This document shows positions 7,740 to 15,754 of a stretch of DNA of 64,000 bases, one piece after another. Source of the DNA: Flavobacterium denitrificans DSM 15936 (GTDB taxonomy: Bacteria > Bacteroidota > Bacteroidia > Flavobacteriales > Flavobacteriaceae); NCBI RefSeq assembly GCF_000425445.1, contig NZ_AUDL01000004.1, forward strand, positions 248,001 to 312,000, in the 5' to 3' direction. The number at the start of each line of letters is the position of its first letter. The stretch's first letter is position 1. Both the position numbers and the translations under genes were made by a program. The notes below the pieces were generated by a model, which did no database searches, was not told where the DNA came from, and was given only the letters and a program-made list of their open reading frames with translations.

Positions 7740-9296
7740 TTATGCTGTTTTTTCGAATATTTCTACTTCTTCAGCAAAATCATTCAAGAAATATTTCAAT
7801 TCGCTCAGTTCATATTCGTTTGGAAACAATTTTTCGTTTACAATTTTAACTGGAGTGTAATTAAAATTATTCTTAGAACACCATTCGTACTGCTTGTTGA
7901 TTTCTTGGCTTATCATTATGCTGACAGGCTCAACGTGCCATTTTTTAAGCCATTTTTTAAGGCTCATTTTTTTAATATGCCAATCTGAAATTGCTTCAAC
8001 TGTTTTTCCTGGTGTAGCTCTGTTAATTGTCAAAATTCTTTCAACAATTATTTTATATGGATTTTCAGTATTTTCTGGATTAATATTGAACAAAACATTC
8101 AAGTAAACTTTATCTGGAAATCTTAAAACAAGATCAAATGCTTCATGAAATGTTTTGTGGCAATGTTCACAGCTTGGACTTATGATAATTGACAATTTTA
8201 CAGCTGCGTTTCGGCTACCAAAATTCAAGCCTCTTAATTCTTCCAATCCATCAACATAAGGCACTTTTTTAGCAAGGAAGTTTAGCAAAGAATAATTTCT
8301 TTTGAATTTTTTCAGCTCTTTTAATGAATTTTCACTACTTAAAACGTTTTTAATCATAGGTTTTACTGCTAACCAAATTGGTACAAGAAGCGCTAATGAA
8401 AAAACAAATGGAAAAACACTCTCAAAACTAAATGTCAAAGTGAATAAATCCGATGAAAACCAAATAAAGCTCTGAACAAAAATCAGAAATGAAACTACCA
8501 AGCACATTACGCACCACTTTTGAAGTTCAAACTTTTGAATCCAAATAGAGGATACTATAATAGGAATTGCAAGCAAACTTAAAAAGCCAACAAAAATCGC
8601 CGAGCTTAAAGGCTGTATCAATATTGCTATAAAACTTGAAGCAAAGAACATTAATGGCAAATCAGAAAAATTAAATACTTTATTTTCTGCTCCTTCATTA
8701 GAATTGATTACAGAATTGCAAGATGAATTTGAACTCAGATTGCAAAACTTTGATATAACGCTGTTTTTAAAGCCTAATTTTTCTTGAGCGATAAAAACAC
8801 TAACTATAAATCCTAATGCCGATGTCGTCAAGAAAACCGAGCTAAAAAGATCATACGAATTATAAAAGACAGACAATCCTATTACTAGTAAAAATGGCAG
8901 GCAATATTTTAACCAGCTAAATTCAACTTTAAGATTTTCTCTCGCAATAACATTATTAGGCTCAATTGCTACAATTACACCATTCCAATCTAAAAGGAAT
9001 TTTTCGTAAGCTAATTTTTGCACTCCTTTTTTAATAGTAGTAATACGAACATAGTTTTTAGCTCTTTCTACTAAAGCAAGTTCTTCTTTAAAGTAAGCTA
9101 GAAAATTTGAAGGCAAATCTACTATTTGTTCTTTCGGAACTCTGATGGCCGCATTCTCTATTGACAATAAATCTAACGAATCTGTTATCGCAAATAAACT
9201 TGGATAATTAGGATGAGACAAAAACAAATCCTTGAACTCATTTTTGATTTCTGAGTATCTATTTATTTGTAGAAATTTTTGGACTAGTTTTAACAT
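7740..9296 (-). CDS. VKOR/thioredoxin fusion with C39-like N-terminal domain
   Basis: Starting at the ATG at 9296, the protein has 518 aa. The N-terminal ~120 residues resemble a C39 peptidase fold (HPNYPSLFAITDSLDLLSIE, later WNGVIVAIEP) but lack the catalytic Cys. A four- to six-helix VKOR domain follows, with Cys in SSNSSCNS and the redox pair WCVMC. The C-terminal thioredoxin/DsbA-like domain carries CEHC. Bacterial VKOR proteins re-oxidise thiol oxidases using quinone, so this fusion could form disulfides in secreted peptides such as the six-Cys precursor next to it. A longer frame begins with TTG at 9332, but the ATG is preferred. The dead peptidase domain might recognise leaders; that is a guess. 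Confidence 0.88.
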   Translation of the reverse strand: MLKLVQKFLQINRYSEIKNEFKDLFLSHPNYPSLFAITDSLDLLSIENAAIRVPKEQIVDLPSNFLAYFKEELALVERAKNYVRITTIKKGVQKLAYEKFLLDWNGVIVAIEPNNVIARENLKVEFSWLKYCLPFLLVIGLSVFYNSYDLFSSVFLTTSALGFIVSVFIAQEKLGFKNSVISKFCNLSSNSSCNSVINSNEGAENKVFNFSDLPLMFFASSFIAILIQPLSSAIFVGFLSLLAIPIIVSSIWIQKFELQKWCVMCLVVSFLIFVQSFIWFSSDLFTLTFSFESVFPFVFSLALLVPIWLAVKPMIKNVLSSENSLKELKKFKRNYSLLNFLAKKVPYVDGLEELRGLNFGSRNAAVKLSIIISPSCEHCHKTFHEAFDLVLRFPDKVYLNVLFNINPENTENPYKIIVERILTINRATPGKTVEAISDWHIKKMSLKKWLKKWHVEPVSIMISQEINKQYEWCSKNNFNYTPVKIVNEKLFPNEYELSELKYFLNDFAEEVEIFEKTA

Positions 9297-9520
9297 CTGT
9301 TCGATTGCGATTAAATCATAATTACAGTACAAAGATTGTGGTTTTTATCGAGAAAAAGTGACCTTTGGTAGACATTTTATCAATTATACTACATACAATT
9401 TATAAATTATACCAGTCAAAGACATACTTACAATTAACTGTAAATCAATAAATTACATCAATTTATTTTATTCAAAAATTGCCAAAACCCAAATCTCGAC
9501 CAAGCGTTTTCCTTTTTCTC

Positions 9521-9528
9521 TAGCTTTG
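9521..9528 (+). promoter_or_regulatory. -7 element of the plus-strand leader peptides
   Basis: TAGCTTTG matches TAnnTTTG and lies 29 bp before the ATG at 9557. It drives transcription away from the VKOR gene. Confidence 0.6.
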
Positions 9529-9556
9529 ACATATTAGAAACCTAATTATTAAAGTG

Positions 9557-9751
9557 ATGGCAAAAAAGACATTAAACTTCGAAAATTTTGAAGCCGAAAA
9601 ATTATCAAAAAATGAACAAAAAATAGTTCGTGGCGGAGATGGAGATGGAAACGGAAACGGAACAAATGATCCAAACAAAGATAAAGGAGGAAACGGAGAT
9701 GAGGCACAAGTTCAAAGAATTTTACAATTATCTATATCAATAAAAATATAA
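9557..9751 (+). CDS. Gly-Gly leader peptide, Gly/Asp/Asn-rich core (copy A)
   Basis: A 64-aa peptide with leader MAKKTLNFENFEAEKLSKNE and Gly-Gly at 26-27, of the Bacteroidetes leader type (L-x-LSKNEQ-x-V-x-GG). The core begins DGDGNGNG, then NDPNKDKGGNGDE, and ends in a short hydrophobic tail. It has no Cys. A GTG three bases upstream could also start translation, but the ATG is preferred. It resembles the next peptide closely, so the two arose by duplication. It could be exported by the C39 transporter nearby; function unknown. Confidence 0.75.
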   Translation: MAKKTLNFENFEAEKLSKNEQKIVRGGDGDGNGNGTNDPNKDKGGNGDEAQVQRILQLSISIKI

Positions 9752-9769
9752 ACCTAAATACATCAGATT

Positions 9770-9907
9770 ATGAAAACTATAAAAACAAAATTCGAAGATT
9801 TTGAAGCTGACAAATTATCAAAAAATCAGCAAAAAGCAGTACGCGGTGGCGATGATCCAATCGATCCTAAAAATGATCCAAATAAAGATAAAGGAGGAAA
9901 TGGATAA
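9770..9907 (+). CDS. Gly-Gly leader peptide, Asp/Pro/Lys-rich core (copy B, 45 aa)
   Basis: A 45-aa peptide starting MKTIKTKFEDFEADKLSKNQ, with Gly-Gly at 26-27 and an 18-residue core ending NDPNKDKGGNG. Leader and the last 11 residues match copy A, while copy A carries an extra insertion and C-terminal tail. The gene follows copy A by 18 bp and is followed at once by a strong terminator, so the two form a short two-gene transcript. The core is very acidic and hydrophilic with no Cys, unlike classical bacteriocins. Confidence 0.75.
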   Translation: MKTIKTKFEDFEADKLSKNQQKAVRGGDDPIDPKNDPNKDKGGNG

Positions 9908-9930
9908 AACCATTTTGAAAACTAATGATA

Positions 9931-9969
9931 CAGCTAAACTGAGAATTCAAGTTTAGCTGTTTTTTTTTA
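9931..9969 (+). terminator. Terminator of the twin leader-peptide transcript
   Basis: A perfect 10-bp stem (CAGCTAAACT at 9931-9940 with its complement at 9950-9959) is followed by a run of about ten T. Confidence 0.9.
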
Positions 9970-10042
9970 GTGCTATTTGTCAAGCTATTCTTTTCCTAAA
10001 AAAAAAGAGAACACGAAACTCCTAAACAGTTCTTAATGCACT

Positions 10043-11791
10043 CTAAATATTGCTAGCAAATTGAGCCGGCGAAACACCAGTTCTTTTGCGGAATGATTTT
10101 GCAAATGAAACAGCATTTTTAAAACCAACACTTTCAGCAATAGCTTGTGTAGAATATTTTCGGTACATATGATTTGTAATCATTTCATTGATTACATAAT
10201 TAATTTTTAACTCATTTGAATATTCTCCAAACGATTTGCCAAATCGTTTATTTACGACATAAGACAAATATGTCGTGTTAGTTTTGATTTTCTTAGCCAC
10301 ATACGGCAAAGTAAAATCGGCATTGAGATATTCGAGTTTGTTTTCCAGAGCCAATAATTTCTCAACGATTTTATTTTCTTTGGCTTCATCGATACTTAAA
10401 TTGGCATTTTCCTTTTTGAGATGAACTTCTTCTGTCTCAAAAGTTTCTAAAGCTTCGGCCACAACTGGAGGATTTTCTTTTTTCTCCAAATTAGCTTTAA
10501 ACTCTTCAATTAAAGCATTCATTTTTTTATGCGCCTTATTCTTATCTCGAATGTTCTTGATCAGAAAAAATACAATTCCTAATACCAGAAGTACGTAAAA
10601 TATCTTTAATGCCTTATTTATTAAAACATCATATTTATATTTTTCTTGAATATTAAGCATTTCTGTGCTCAAATCTTCCACTCCTAATTTATAATTGACT
10701 TCTTGAGCTTCGTCTCTTAATTTTGCTTCAGACTTTTCATAAGTATTCAAGTAGATTTTAGAATGCGTATAGGCCTCATTTGGCTTATTCATAGCGCTAT
10801 AAATCTTAGCTTGAAGATAGTTTGACTTTAAATAATTTCCATTCAAGGATTTATTTTTTAGTGAAATAGAATCTACTTTCTTTAAGCAAACCAATGCCTT
10901 ATCATATTTTTTAGTAGAGTAATATAAATCTCCTAAATTATAATTAGCAGTTTGATACAGCTGTTCAGAATTATTTTGCTTCGCTAAAAACAAAATATCA
11001 TAATAGGTTTTTTCAGCGTTCTTCTGATCATTTTTCAGCAGGTAAATATTCCCCAAACTCATTTTCGCTGTAATTTGATTGCGTACAAAATTTTGAGAAT
11101 ACGTAACTGATTTTTTGTAAAAATATTCCGCCGAGTCAAGCAAATATTTCTTGTCTCGGTTTTTCATGAAATAGCCTTCATAAGAACCACCTAAATCTAG
11201 ATTAATATTGCTTTTGCTATTTTGAAACTGCTCTTTCGAATAAACTCTTTCATTTTTGTCAATGAAGTCATTATTTTGCCTCAAATTCTTGATTGAAAGT
11301 TGATAATTCCCAACTTCCTCATTAATAAGGGCAATATTACTTTTAAACTTAACGACCTGAATAACATCTTGAACATCCAAAGAAAACTTAATCCCTTTTT
11401 GATAATTTTCAAGTGCAGCACTCAAATTACCTCTTCTCCATTCCGTTAATCCTCTAAAATTATAAAGATAAGCTGTGAGTTTTGTTTTTTCTGATGATTG
11501 AGGCAATTTCTCTAAATACTGAAAACCTTTTTTGTATGTTTCTTCAGATTTTTTACGATTGTCTTTCATTTGATACAAATAAGAAGCTGCACCATTAGCA
11601 AATGCTAGGTGTGCATTATTGTTCGATTTCATCAATTCCTTAGTATATGCAAGACCATTATCGACATTGTCATTAAAACTGAATCGAATTTTATCTTGCA
11701 GGACTAAGTATTCCTGTTCAGTAATTTGAGTTTGTTGAGCAAAACTCGCATTAAAAACAAGAAAAAATAAAAAAGAGATGATTAGCCTCAT
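10043..11791 (-). CDS. AraC-type transcriptional regulator with TPR sensor and membrane anchor
   Basis: From the ATG at 11791 the protein has 582 aa and begins with a signal peptide (MRLIISFLFFLVFNASFAQQ). A long earlier frame to 11896 is less likely because it would bury this signal. Residues ~30-370 are tetratricopeptide repeats, placed in the periplasm; a transmembrane helix lies at about 396-417; a linker and a C-terminal AraC double helix-turn-helix (~486-582, with AIAESVGFKNAVSFAKSFRKRTGVSP) lie in the cytoplasm. This one-protein sensor/regulator design is common in Flavobacteria. Its targets are unknown; the convergent leader-peptide genes and the divergent acyl-CoA dehydrogenase gene are nearby candidates. 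Confidence 0.88.
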   Translation of the reverse strand: MRLIISFLFFLVFNASFAQQTQITEQEYLVLQDKIRFSFNDNVDNGLAYTKELMKSNNNAHLAFANGAASYLYQMKDNRKKSEETYKKGFQYLEKLPQSSEKTKLTAYLYNFRGLTEWRRGNLSAALENYQKGIKFSLDVQDVIQVVKFKSNIALINEEVGNYQLSIKNLRQNNDFIDKNERVYSKEQFQNSKSNINLDLGGSYEGYFMKNRDKKYLLDSAEYFYKKSVTYSQNFVRNQITAKMSLGNIYLLKNDQKNAEKTYYDILFLAKQNNSEQLYQTANYNLGDLYYSTKKYDKALVCLKKVDSISLKNKSLNGNYLKSNYLQAKIYSAMNKPNEAYTHSKIYLNTYEKSEAKLRDEAQEVNYKLGVEDLSTEMLNIQEKYKYDVLINKALKIFYVLLVLGIVFFLIKNIRDKNKAHKKMNALIEEFKANLEKKENPPVVAEALETFETEEVHLKKENANLSIDEAKENKIVEKLLALENKLEYLNADFTLPYVAKKIKTNTTYLSYVVNKRFGKSFGEYSNELKINYVINEMITNHMYRKYSTQAIAESVGFKNAVSFAKSFRKRTGVSPAQFASNI

Positions 11792-11902
11792 TAATTTGTT
11801 TTTGGATTCCAAAAATAACGCATAAATTTTCAATATACTAAAATTTATTTGCCATAGTCTTGTTAATTTTACAACAAAATTAAAAAAATATAACAATTTA
11901 GC

Positions 11903-11935
11903 TTTGTTTTGTTATATTTTTATTACGTAAATTTG
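11903..11935 (+). promoter_or_regulatory. Promoter of the acyl-CoA dehydrogenase gene
   Basis: TTTG (11903-11906) and TAAATTTG (11928-11935) are 21 bp apart, the textbook Bacteroidetes sigma-A arrangement, ending 21 bp before the ATG. Confidence 0.75.
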
Positions 11936-11956
11936 TTTTCGTAAAACACATCAAAA

Positions 11957-13138
11957 ATGAAACCAGATTTATTTCAAGCACCAGATTATTATAACCTTGA
12001 CGATTTATTAACTGACGAACATAAATTAGTTCGCGAATCTGCTCGTGCATGGGTTAAGAGAGAAGTTTCTCCTATCATAGAAGAATATGCTCAAAAAGCA
12101 GAATTTCCAAAACAAATTATAAAAGGACTTGGAGAAATTGGCGGTTTCGGACCTTATATTCCAGTCGAATATGGAGGTGCTGGTTTAGACCAAATTTCAT
12201 ACGGTTTGATTATGCAGGAAATCGAAAGAGGTGACTCTGGCGTACGATCAACCTCATCTGTGCAATCATCTTTAGTAATGTATCCAATTTGGAAATACGG
12301 AAACGAAGAACAACGCATGAAATATTTGCCAAAACTAGCAACAGGAGAATGGATGGGTTGTTTTGGTTTAACCGAACCTGATCACGGTTCTGATCCTGGA
12401 AGCATGATTACCAATTTTAAAGATATGGGAGATCATTATCTTTTAAATGGTGCTAAAATGTGGATTTCAAATGCGCCGTTTGCTGACATTGCTGTAGTTT
12501 GGGCTAAAAATGAAGAAGGAAGAATTCACGGTCTAATTGTTGAACGTGGCATGCAAGGCTTCACAACACCTGAAACGCACAATAAATGGTCGCTTCGTGC
12601 ATCATCAACTGGCGAATTGATTTTTGATAATGTTAAAGTTCCTAAAGAAAATTTATTACCAAACAAATCAGGTTTAGGTGCTCCGCTAGGTTGTTTGGAT
12701 TCAGCTCGCTACGGAATTGCATGGGGCGCGATCGGCGCAGCGATGGACTGTTACGATACCGCTTTACGTTATGCTAAAGAAAGAATTCAATTTGGAAAAC
12801 CAATTGGAGGAACACAATTACAACAGAAAAAATTGGCTGAAATGATTACCGAAATCACAAAAGCACAATTATTGACTTGGCGTTTAGGCGTTTTGAGAAA
12901 CGAAGGAAAAGCAACAACGGCTCAAATTTCCATGGCAAAACGAAATAATGTCAATATGGCAATTGAAATTGCACGCGAAGCTAGACAAATGTTAGGCGGA
13001 ATGGGAATTACAGGCGAATATTCAATTATGCGCCACATGATGAACCTAGAAAGCGTAATTACTTATGAAGGAACACACGACATTCATTTATTGATTACCG
13101 GAATGGATGTAACTGGAATTCCAGCATTTAAATCATAA
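11957..13138 (+). CDS. gcdH: Acyl-CoA dehydrogenase, glutaryl-CoA dehydrogenase-like
   Basis: A 393-aa flavoprotein of the acyl-CoA dehydrogenase family. The blocks GLTEPDHGSDPGSM (FAD binding), FGKPIGGTQLQQKKLAEM and LGGMGITGEYSIMRHMMNLESV are those of glutaryl-CoA dehydrogenase, and the catalytic base is Glu371 in TYEGTHDIH. The enzyme would oxidise and decarboxylate glutaryl-CoA to crotonyl-CoA in lysine/tryptophan breakdown, passing electrons to ETF. It has its own promoter and terminator. No other degradation gene lies next to it. The substrate is inferred from sequence pattern. Confidence 0.85.
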   Translation: MKPDLFQAPDYYNLDDLLTDEHKLVRESARAWVKREVSPIIEEYAQKAEFPKQIIKGLGEIGGFGPYIPVEYGGAGLDQISYGLIMQEIERGDSGVRSTSSVQSSLVMYPIWKYGNEEQRMKYLPKLATGEWMGCFGLTEPDHGSDPGSMITNFKDMGDHYLLNGAKMWISNAPFADIAVVWAKNEEGRIHGLIVERGMQGFTTPETHNKWSLRASSTGELIFDNVKVPKENLLPNKSGLGAPLGCLDSARYGIAWGAIGAAMDCYDTALRYAKERIQFGKPIGGTQLQQKKLAEMITEITKAQLLTWRLGVLRNEGKATTAQISMAKRNNVNMAIEIAREARQMLGGMGITGEYSIMRHMMNLESVITYEGTHDIHLLITGMDVTGIPAFKS

Positions 13139-13169
13139 ACAATTATTAAAGAATATACAAAATCAATTT

Positions 13170-13199
13170 AAAAAGCTTCTTCTAAACGGGAAGCTTTTT
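13170..13199 (+). terminator. Terminator after the acyl-CoA dehydrogenase gene
   Basis: Perfect 10-bp arms AAAAAGCTTC (13170-13179) and GAAGCTTTTT (13190-13199). The T-run merges into the -7 element of the next gene. Confidence 0.8.
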
Positions 13200-13206
13200 A
13201 TCTTTG
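13199..13206 (+). promoter_or_regulatory. -7 element of the DUF3050 gene
   Basis: TATCTTTG, exact TAnnTTTG, 16 bp before the start codon; it overlaps the last base of the preceding terminator. Confidence 0.65.
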
Positions 13207-13222
13207 CACAAAATTTACATAA

Positions 13223-14005
13223 ATGAATATTGAAACTATAAACAATAGCATTCAACCTCAAAAAGACCAGCTTTTAAACCACTCTTTATACAACAAAATT
13301 CAAAACATTGATGACTTGCACAGTTTCCTTGAAAATCATGTTTTTGCTGTTTGGGATTTTATGTCATTGTTAAAAGCTTTACAAGCCAAACTTACGTGTA
13401 CAACAACGCCTTGGTTCGCCACAAAAAACCCAGAAACAAGATATTTGATCAACGAAATTGTTCTTGCTGAAGAAACAGATTTAACAATCGACGGAAGAAG
13501 ACAAAGCCATTACGAAATGTATCTTGAAGCAATGGAAGGTTGCGGGGCAGATACAACAGGAATTAATACCTTTTTATCTGAAGTAAATTCGCTTCACAAT
13601 ATTTTTGTAGCGATCAAACAAAGTTCGCTTCATCCTGAAATAAAAGCTTTCTTGGATTTTACTTTCAGAGTTATTGAAGAAGGAAAACCACACGAAATCG
13701 CAGCTGCTTTTACTTTTGGAAGAGAAGATTTGATTCCGAGTATGTTTACCGAAATCCTGAAAAACTTTCAAAAAAATCTTCCTGAAGTCGATTTGGCAAA
13801 ATTACTTTATTACTTCGAAAGACATATTGAACTTGATGCTGACGAACATGGGCCAATGGCAATGCAAATGATCACTGATTTATGTGAAGATGACGCTCAA
13901 AAATGGAAAGAAGTGGAAGAAGTTTCCATTTTAGCTTTAGAAAAACGAATTGGACTTTGGAATGCCATTGAGGAAGAAATTCTTTTAAAAGCCGAAATGG
14001 TCTAA
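13223..14005 (+). CDS. DUF3050 domain protein (heme-oxygenase-like helical fold)
   Basis: A 260-aa cytoplasmic all-helical protein. The opening IQPQKDQLLNHSLYNKIQNI and DLHSFLENHVFAVWDFMSLLKALQ, plus the conserved HIELDADEHGPMAM near the C-terminus, match what I know as DUF3050. Conserved His and Glu/Asp residues (HVFAVWDF, EETDLTIDGRRQSHYEMYLE, ERHIELDADEH) are arranged as in heme-oxygenase-like di-metal proteins, so a metal-dependent oxidase activity is possible but unproven. The gene appears to be transcribed alone. Confidence 0.8.
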   Translation: MNIETINNSIQPQKDQLLNHSLYNKIQNIDDLHSFLENHVFAVWDFMSLLKALQAKLTCTTTPWFATKNPETRYLINEIVLAEETDLTIDGRRQSHYEMYLEAMEGCGADTTGINTFLSEVNSLHNIFVAIKQSSLHPEIKAFLDFTFRVIEEGKPHEIAAAFTFGREDLIPSMFTEILKNFQKNLPEVDLAKLLYYFERHIELDADEHGPMAMQMITDLCEDDAQKWKEVEEVSILALEKRIGLWNAIEEEILLKAEMV

Positions 14006-14071
14006 AACCGAATTCAAATATTTAACGTAACTATTTGTTTAAGATGTTCACAAACCTAATTTTCCCAAATT

Positions 14072-14833
14072 ATGAAACCGCATTTCAAACAAATAGTTAT
14101 TGTTATCTTCTCCATATTCGTGAGTTGCAGTGCTGATCAATCAGATTCAGAGAACAATACTGTTCCGCCGGCAACAACGCCACCGACTACAGAAGTTCCA
14201 ACCACTCCTATATCAAAATCCATTAATTATCTCGCTTTAGGTGACAGTTATACTATTGGACAAAGTGTTTGTGAAACTTGCCGATATCCGGAACAGCTCA
14301 AAACCAAACTACAAACAATTTATCCCGAAACTGCTTTTTCATTAAAAGTAATTGCCAGAACTGGCTGGACGACAAGCGACCTTATTACAACAATAAATTC
14401 ACAAAATCCAGATTCTAATTATGATTTGGTTACGCTATTAATCGGTGTAAACAATCAATATCAGCATGCAGATTTTTCGGTTTATGAAAAAGAATTTCCG
14501 CAATTACTAAACAAAGCTATTACATTGGCAAAAGGCGACAATAAAAATGTCATCGTACTTTCGATTCCAGATTATGCTTACACGCCCTTCACTAAGAATT
14601 ATACGAGTGAAAACCGAATGAAAATTTCAACCGAATTAGATCATTATAATTCTTTTGCCGAGAGTTATTGCATCACAAAACAAGTTGCTTTTATTTCCAT
14701 TACCGATATTACAAGACAAGGTTTAAACAATCCTAGTTTAGTTGCCTCAGATGGCCTTCATCCTTCTGAAACTGCTTATAAAATTTTTGTTGAGAAAATG
14801 TTGCCTAAGGTAAAAATGGCATTGCAGGATTAA
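14072..14833 (+). CDS. SGNH/GDSL-family hydrolase lipoprotein
   Basis: A 253-aa lipoprotein: signal peptide to SIFVSC with lipidated Cys19, then a Pro/Thr-rich linker (~30-48). The SGNH domain has block I GDSY (57-60, Ser59 the nucleophile), block III LIGVNNQY and block V DGLHPSETAY with the catalytic Asp and His. Such enzymes hydrolyse esters of lipids, acetylated sugars or peptidoglycan; the substrate cannot be told. It is probably attached to the outer membrane. No operon partner is obvious. Confidence 0.88.
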   Translation: MKPHFKQIVIVIFSIFVSCSADQSDSENNTVPPATTPPTTEVPTTPISKSINYLALGDSYTIGQSVCETCRYPEQLKTKLQTIYPETAFSLKVIARTGWTTSDLITTINSQNPDSNYDLVTLLIGVNNQYQHADFSVYEKEFPQLLNKAITLAKGDNKNVIVLSIPDYAYTPFTKNYTSENRMKISTELDHYNSFAESYCITKQVAFISITDITRQGLNNPSLVASDGLHPSETAYKIFVEKMLPKVKMALQD

Positions 14834-14858
14834 ACTTTTTTGAGACTAAAAAAAATAA

Positions 14859-14896
14859 AAAATCCCTAATTTCACTATGTCAAATTGTGGGATTTT
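14859..14896. terminator. Weak hairpin between convergent genes
   Basis: Arms AAAATCCC (14859-14866) and GGGATTTT (14889-14896) with a 22-nt loop lie between the SGNH gene and the convergent receiver-like gene, which they just overlap. Confidence 0.45.
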
Positions 14897-15266
14897 AACT
14901 TGCAATAAGGTTTTGAGAATTGAGCACGTTTTTTTCAAAATAAACACTTAACTGACTTACTATTTGTGATTTAACTTTTGAAGTGTCAATAAAAAAAACA
15001 TTTTTGTCATTCTTCAAAGTATCAGATGCTGGTTTATTGAAACAACAAACAGCAAGAGGAATTTTTCTTTCGTAAACCTTAAAAAAATCAAGAAAGTCTT
15101 CTTCTCTATACGTAACAATTACTATTGCCTGATAAACATTTAACTGAACATCTGCTTCTTTAAAATCTCTACAAAGCTCAATATTTAAAACATCCTCAAA
15201 CTTGTGTTTTAAGAGTCTTGAAAAGCTTTTTTGATTTCCACATAAAAGTACTTTTTTCTTTATCAT
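14895..15266 (-). CDS. Receiver-like (CheY fold) small protein, function unknown
   Basis: From the ATG at 15266 the protein has 123 aa: MIKKKVLLCGNQKSFSRLLK, alternating hydrophobic strands (KVLLCG, YQAIVIVT, IPLAVCCF, NVFFIDTS) and helices as in response-regulator receivers. The phosphorylatable Asp at the end of strand 3 is not evident (AIVIVTYREEDF) and no output domain follows, so it is at best a degenerate, stand-alone receiver. An alternative ATG at 15290 would add eight residues. A TATCTTTG element lies on the minus strand at 15372-15379. Confidence 0.6.
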   Translation of the reverse strand: MIKKKVLLCGNQKSFSRLLKHKFEDVLNIELCRDFKEADVQLNVYQAIVIVTYREEDFLDFFKVYERKIPLAVCCFNKPASDTLKNDKNVFFIDTSKVKSQIVSQLSVYFEKNVLNSQNLIAS

Positions 15267-15371
15267 TGTTGTCTCTTTATAATTAAACACCTATAAAAAA
15301 CCAGCAGAATTAAAAACTTTTAAATCGTCCTGTTTTTATTTCAACAGTCAATTTGTTTCTATATCCACTTA

Positions 15372-15379
15372 CAAAGATA
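15372..15379 (-). promoter_or_regulatory. -7 element for the receiver-like gene
   Basis: TATCTTTG on the minus strand; it would give an untranslated leader of about 100 nt before the ATG at 15266. Confidence 0.5.
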
Positions 15380-15558
15380 CCTCAGACAATACTAGTATTT
15401 TGTAACATACTAACCACTTTCTGTAGAATTTTTTCTACAGAAAGCAAGTTCTGAAACCCAAAAAGAGATCTCGGCAAGGTCTCTTTTTTTCGCTATAAAC
15501 AATTAAACACATATGAATTACTTAGAAGAGTCAAAAAAAATTTGATCAAATTCATAAA

Positions 15559-15587
15559 AAAACCTCGAAATAACGATTCCGAGGTTT
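15559..15587 (-). terminator. Terminator of tRNA-Ser
   Basis: Stem AAACCTCG / CGAGGTTT with a 12-nt loop, followed by a T-run in the minus direction, 24 bp beyond the tRNA 3' end. Confidence 0.75.
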
Positions 15588-15610
15588 CATAATATTTTAA
15601 ATTAAATCTG

Positions 15611-15697
15611 CAGAAAGGAAGGGATTCGAACCCTCGATACAGTTACCCATATACTAGCTTTCCAGGCTAGCTCCTTAAACCACTCGGACACCTTTCT
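15611..15697 (-). tRNA. tRNA-Ser (anticodon GGA)
   Basis: An 87-nt tRNA. The acceptor stem AGAAAGG / CCTTTCT (15691-15697 with 15612-15618) ends in discriminator G. The D-arm has GAGTGGTTTAAGG, the anticodon loop CTGGAAA reads GGA, the T-arm has GGTTCGAATCC, and a long variable arm is present as expected for a class II serine tRNA. CCA is not encoded. It decodes UCC/UCU. Confidence 0.95.
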
Positions 15698-15754
15698 TTG
15701 TTGGTCTGCAAAGAACACAAAAAAAAATGGTTTTTAAAAACAAAATCTGCAAAC

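Larger units (their letters stand above)
15291..15610. other. Spacer with hairpins, possible small RNA
   Basis: This 320-bp stretch has no protein gene. It holds a minus-strand -7 element (TATCTTTG, 15372-15379), a perfect 12-bp hairpin (15417-15428 / 15433-15444), a terminator-like stem followed by seven T on the plus strand (15460-15488), and the tRNA terminator (15559-15587). The two adjacent plus-strand hairpins, the second ending like an intrinsic terminator, could be the end of a short non-coding RNA. Confidence 0.5.

Noticed and set aside
7593..7988. 131-codon plus-strand frame opposite the VKOR and precursor genes
   Set aside because: It has poor composition (very Phe-rich) and overlaps convincing genes on the other strand; it is a shadow frame.
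9297..9332. TTG start of the VKOR fusion at 9332
   Set aside because: The ATG at 9296 fits better and TTG starts are rare in this group.
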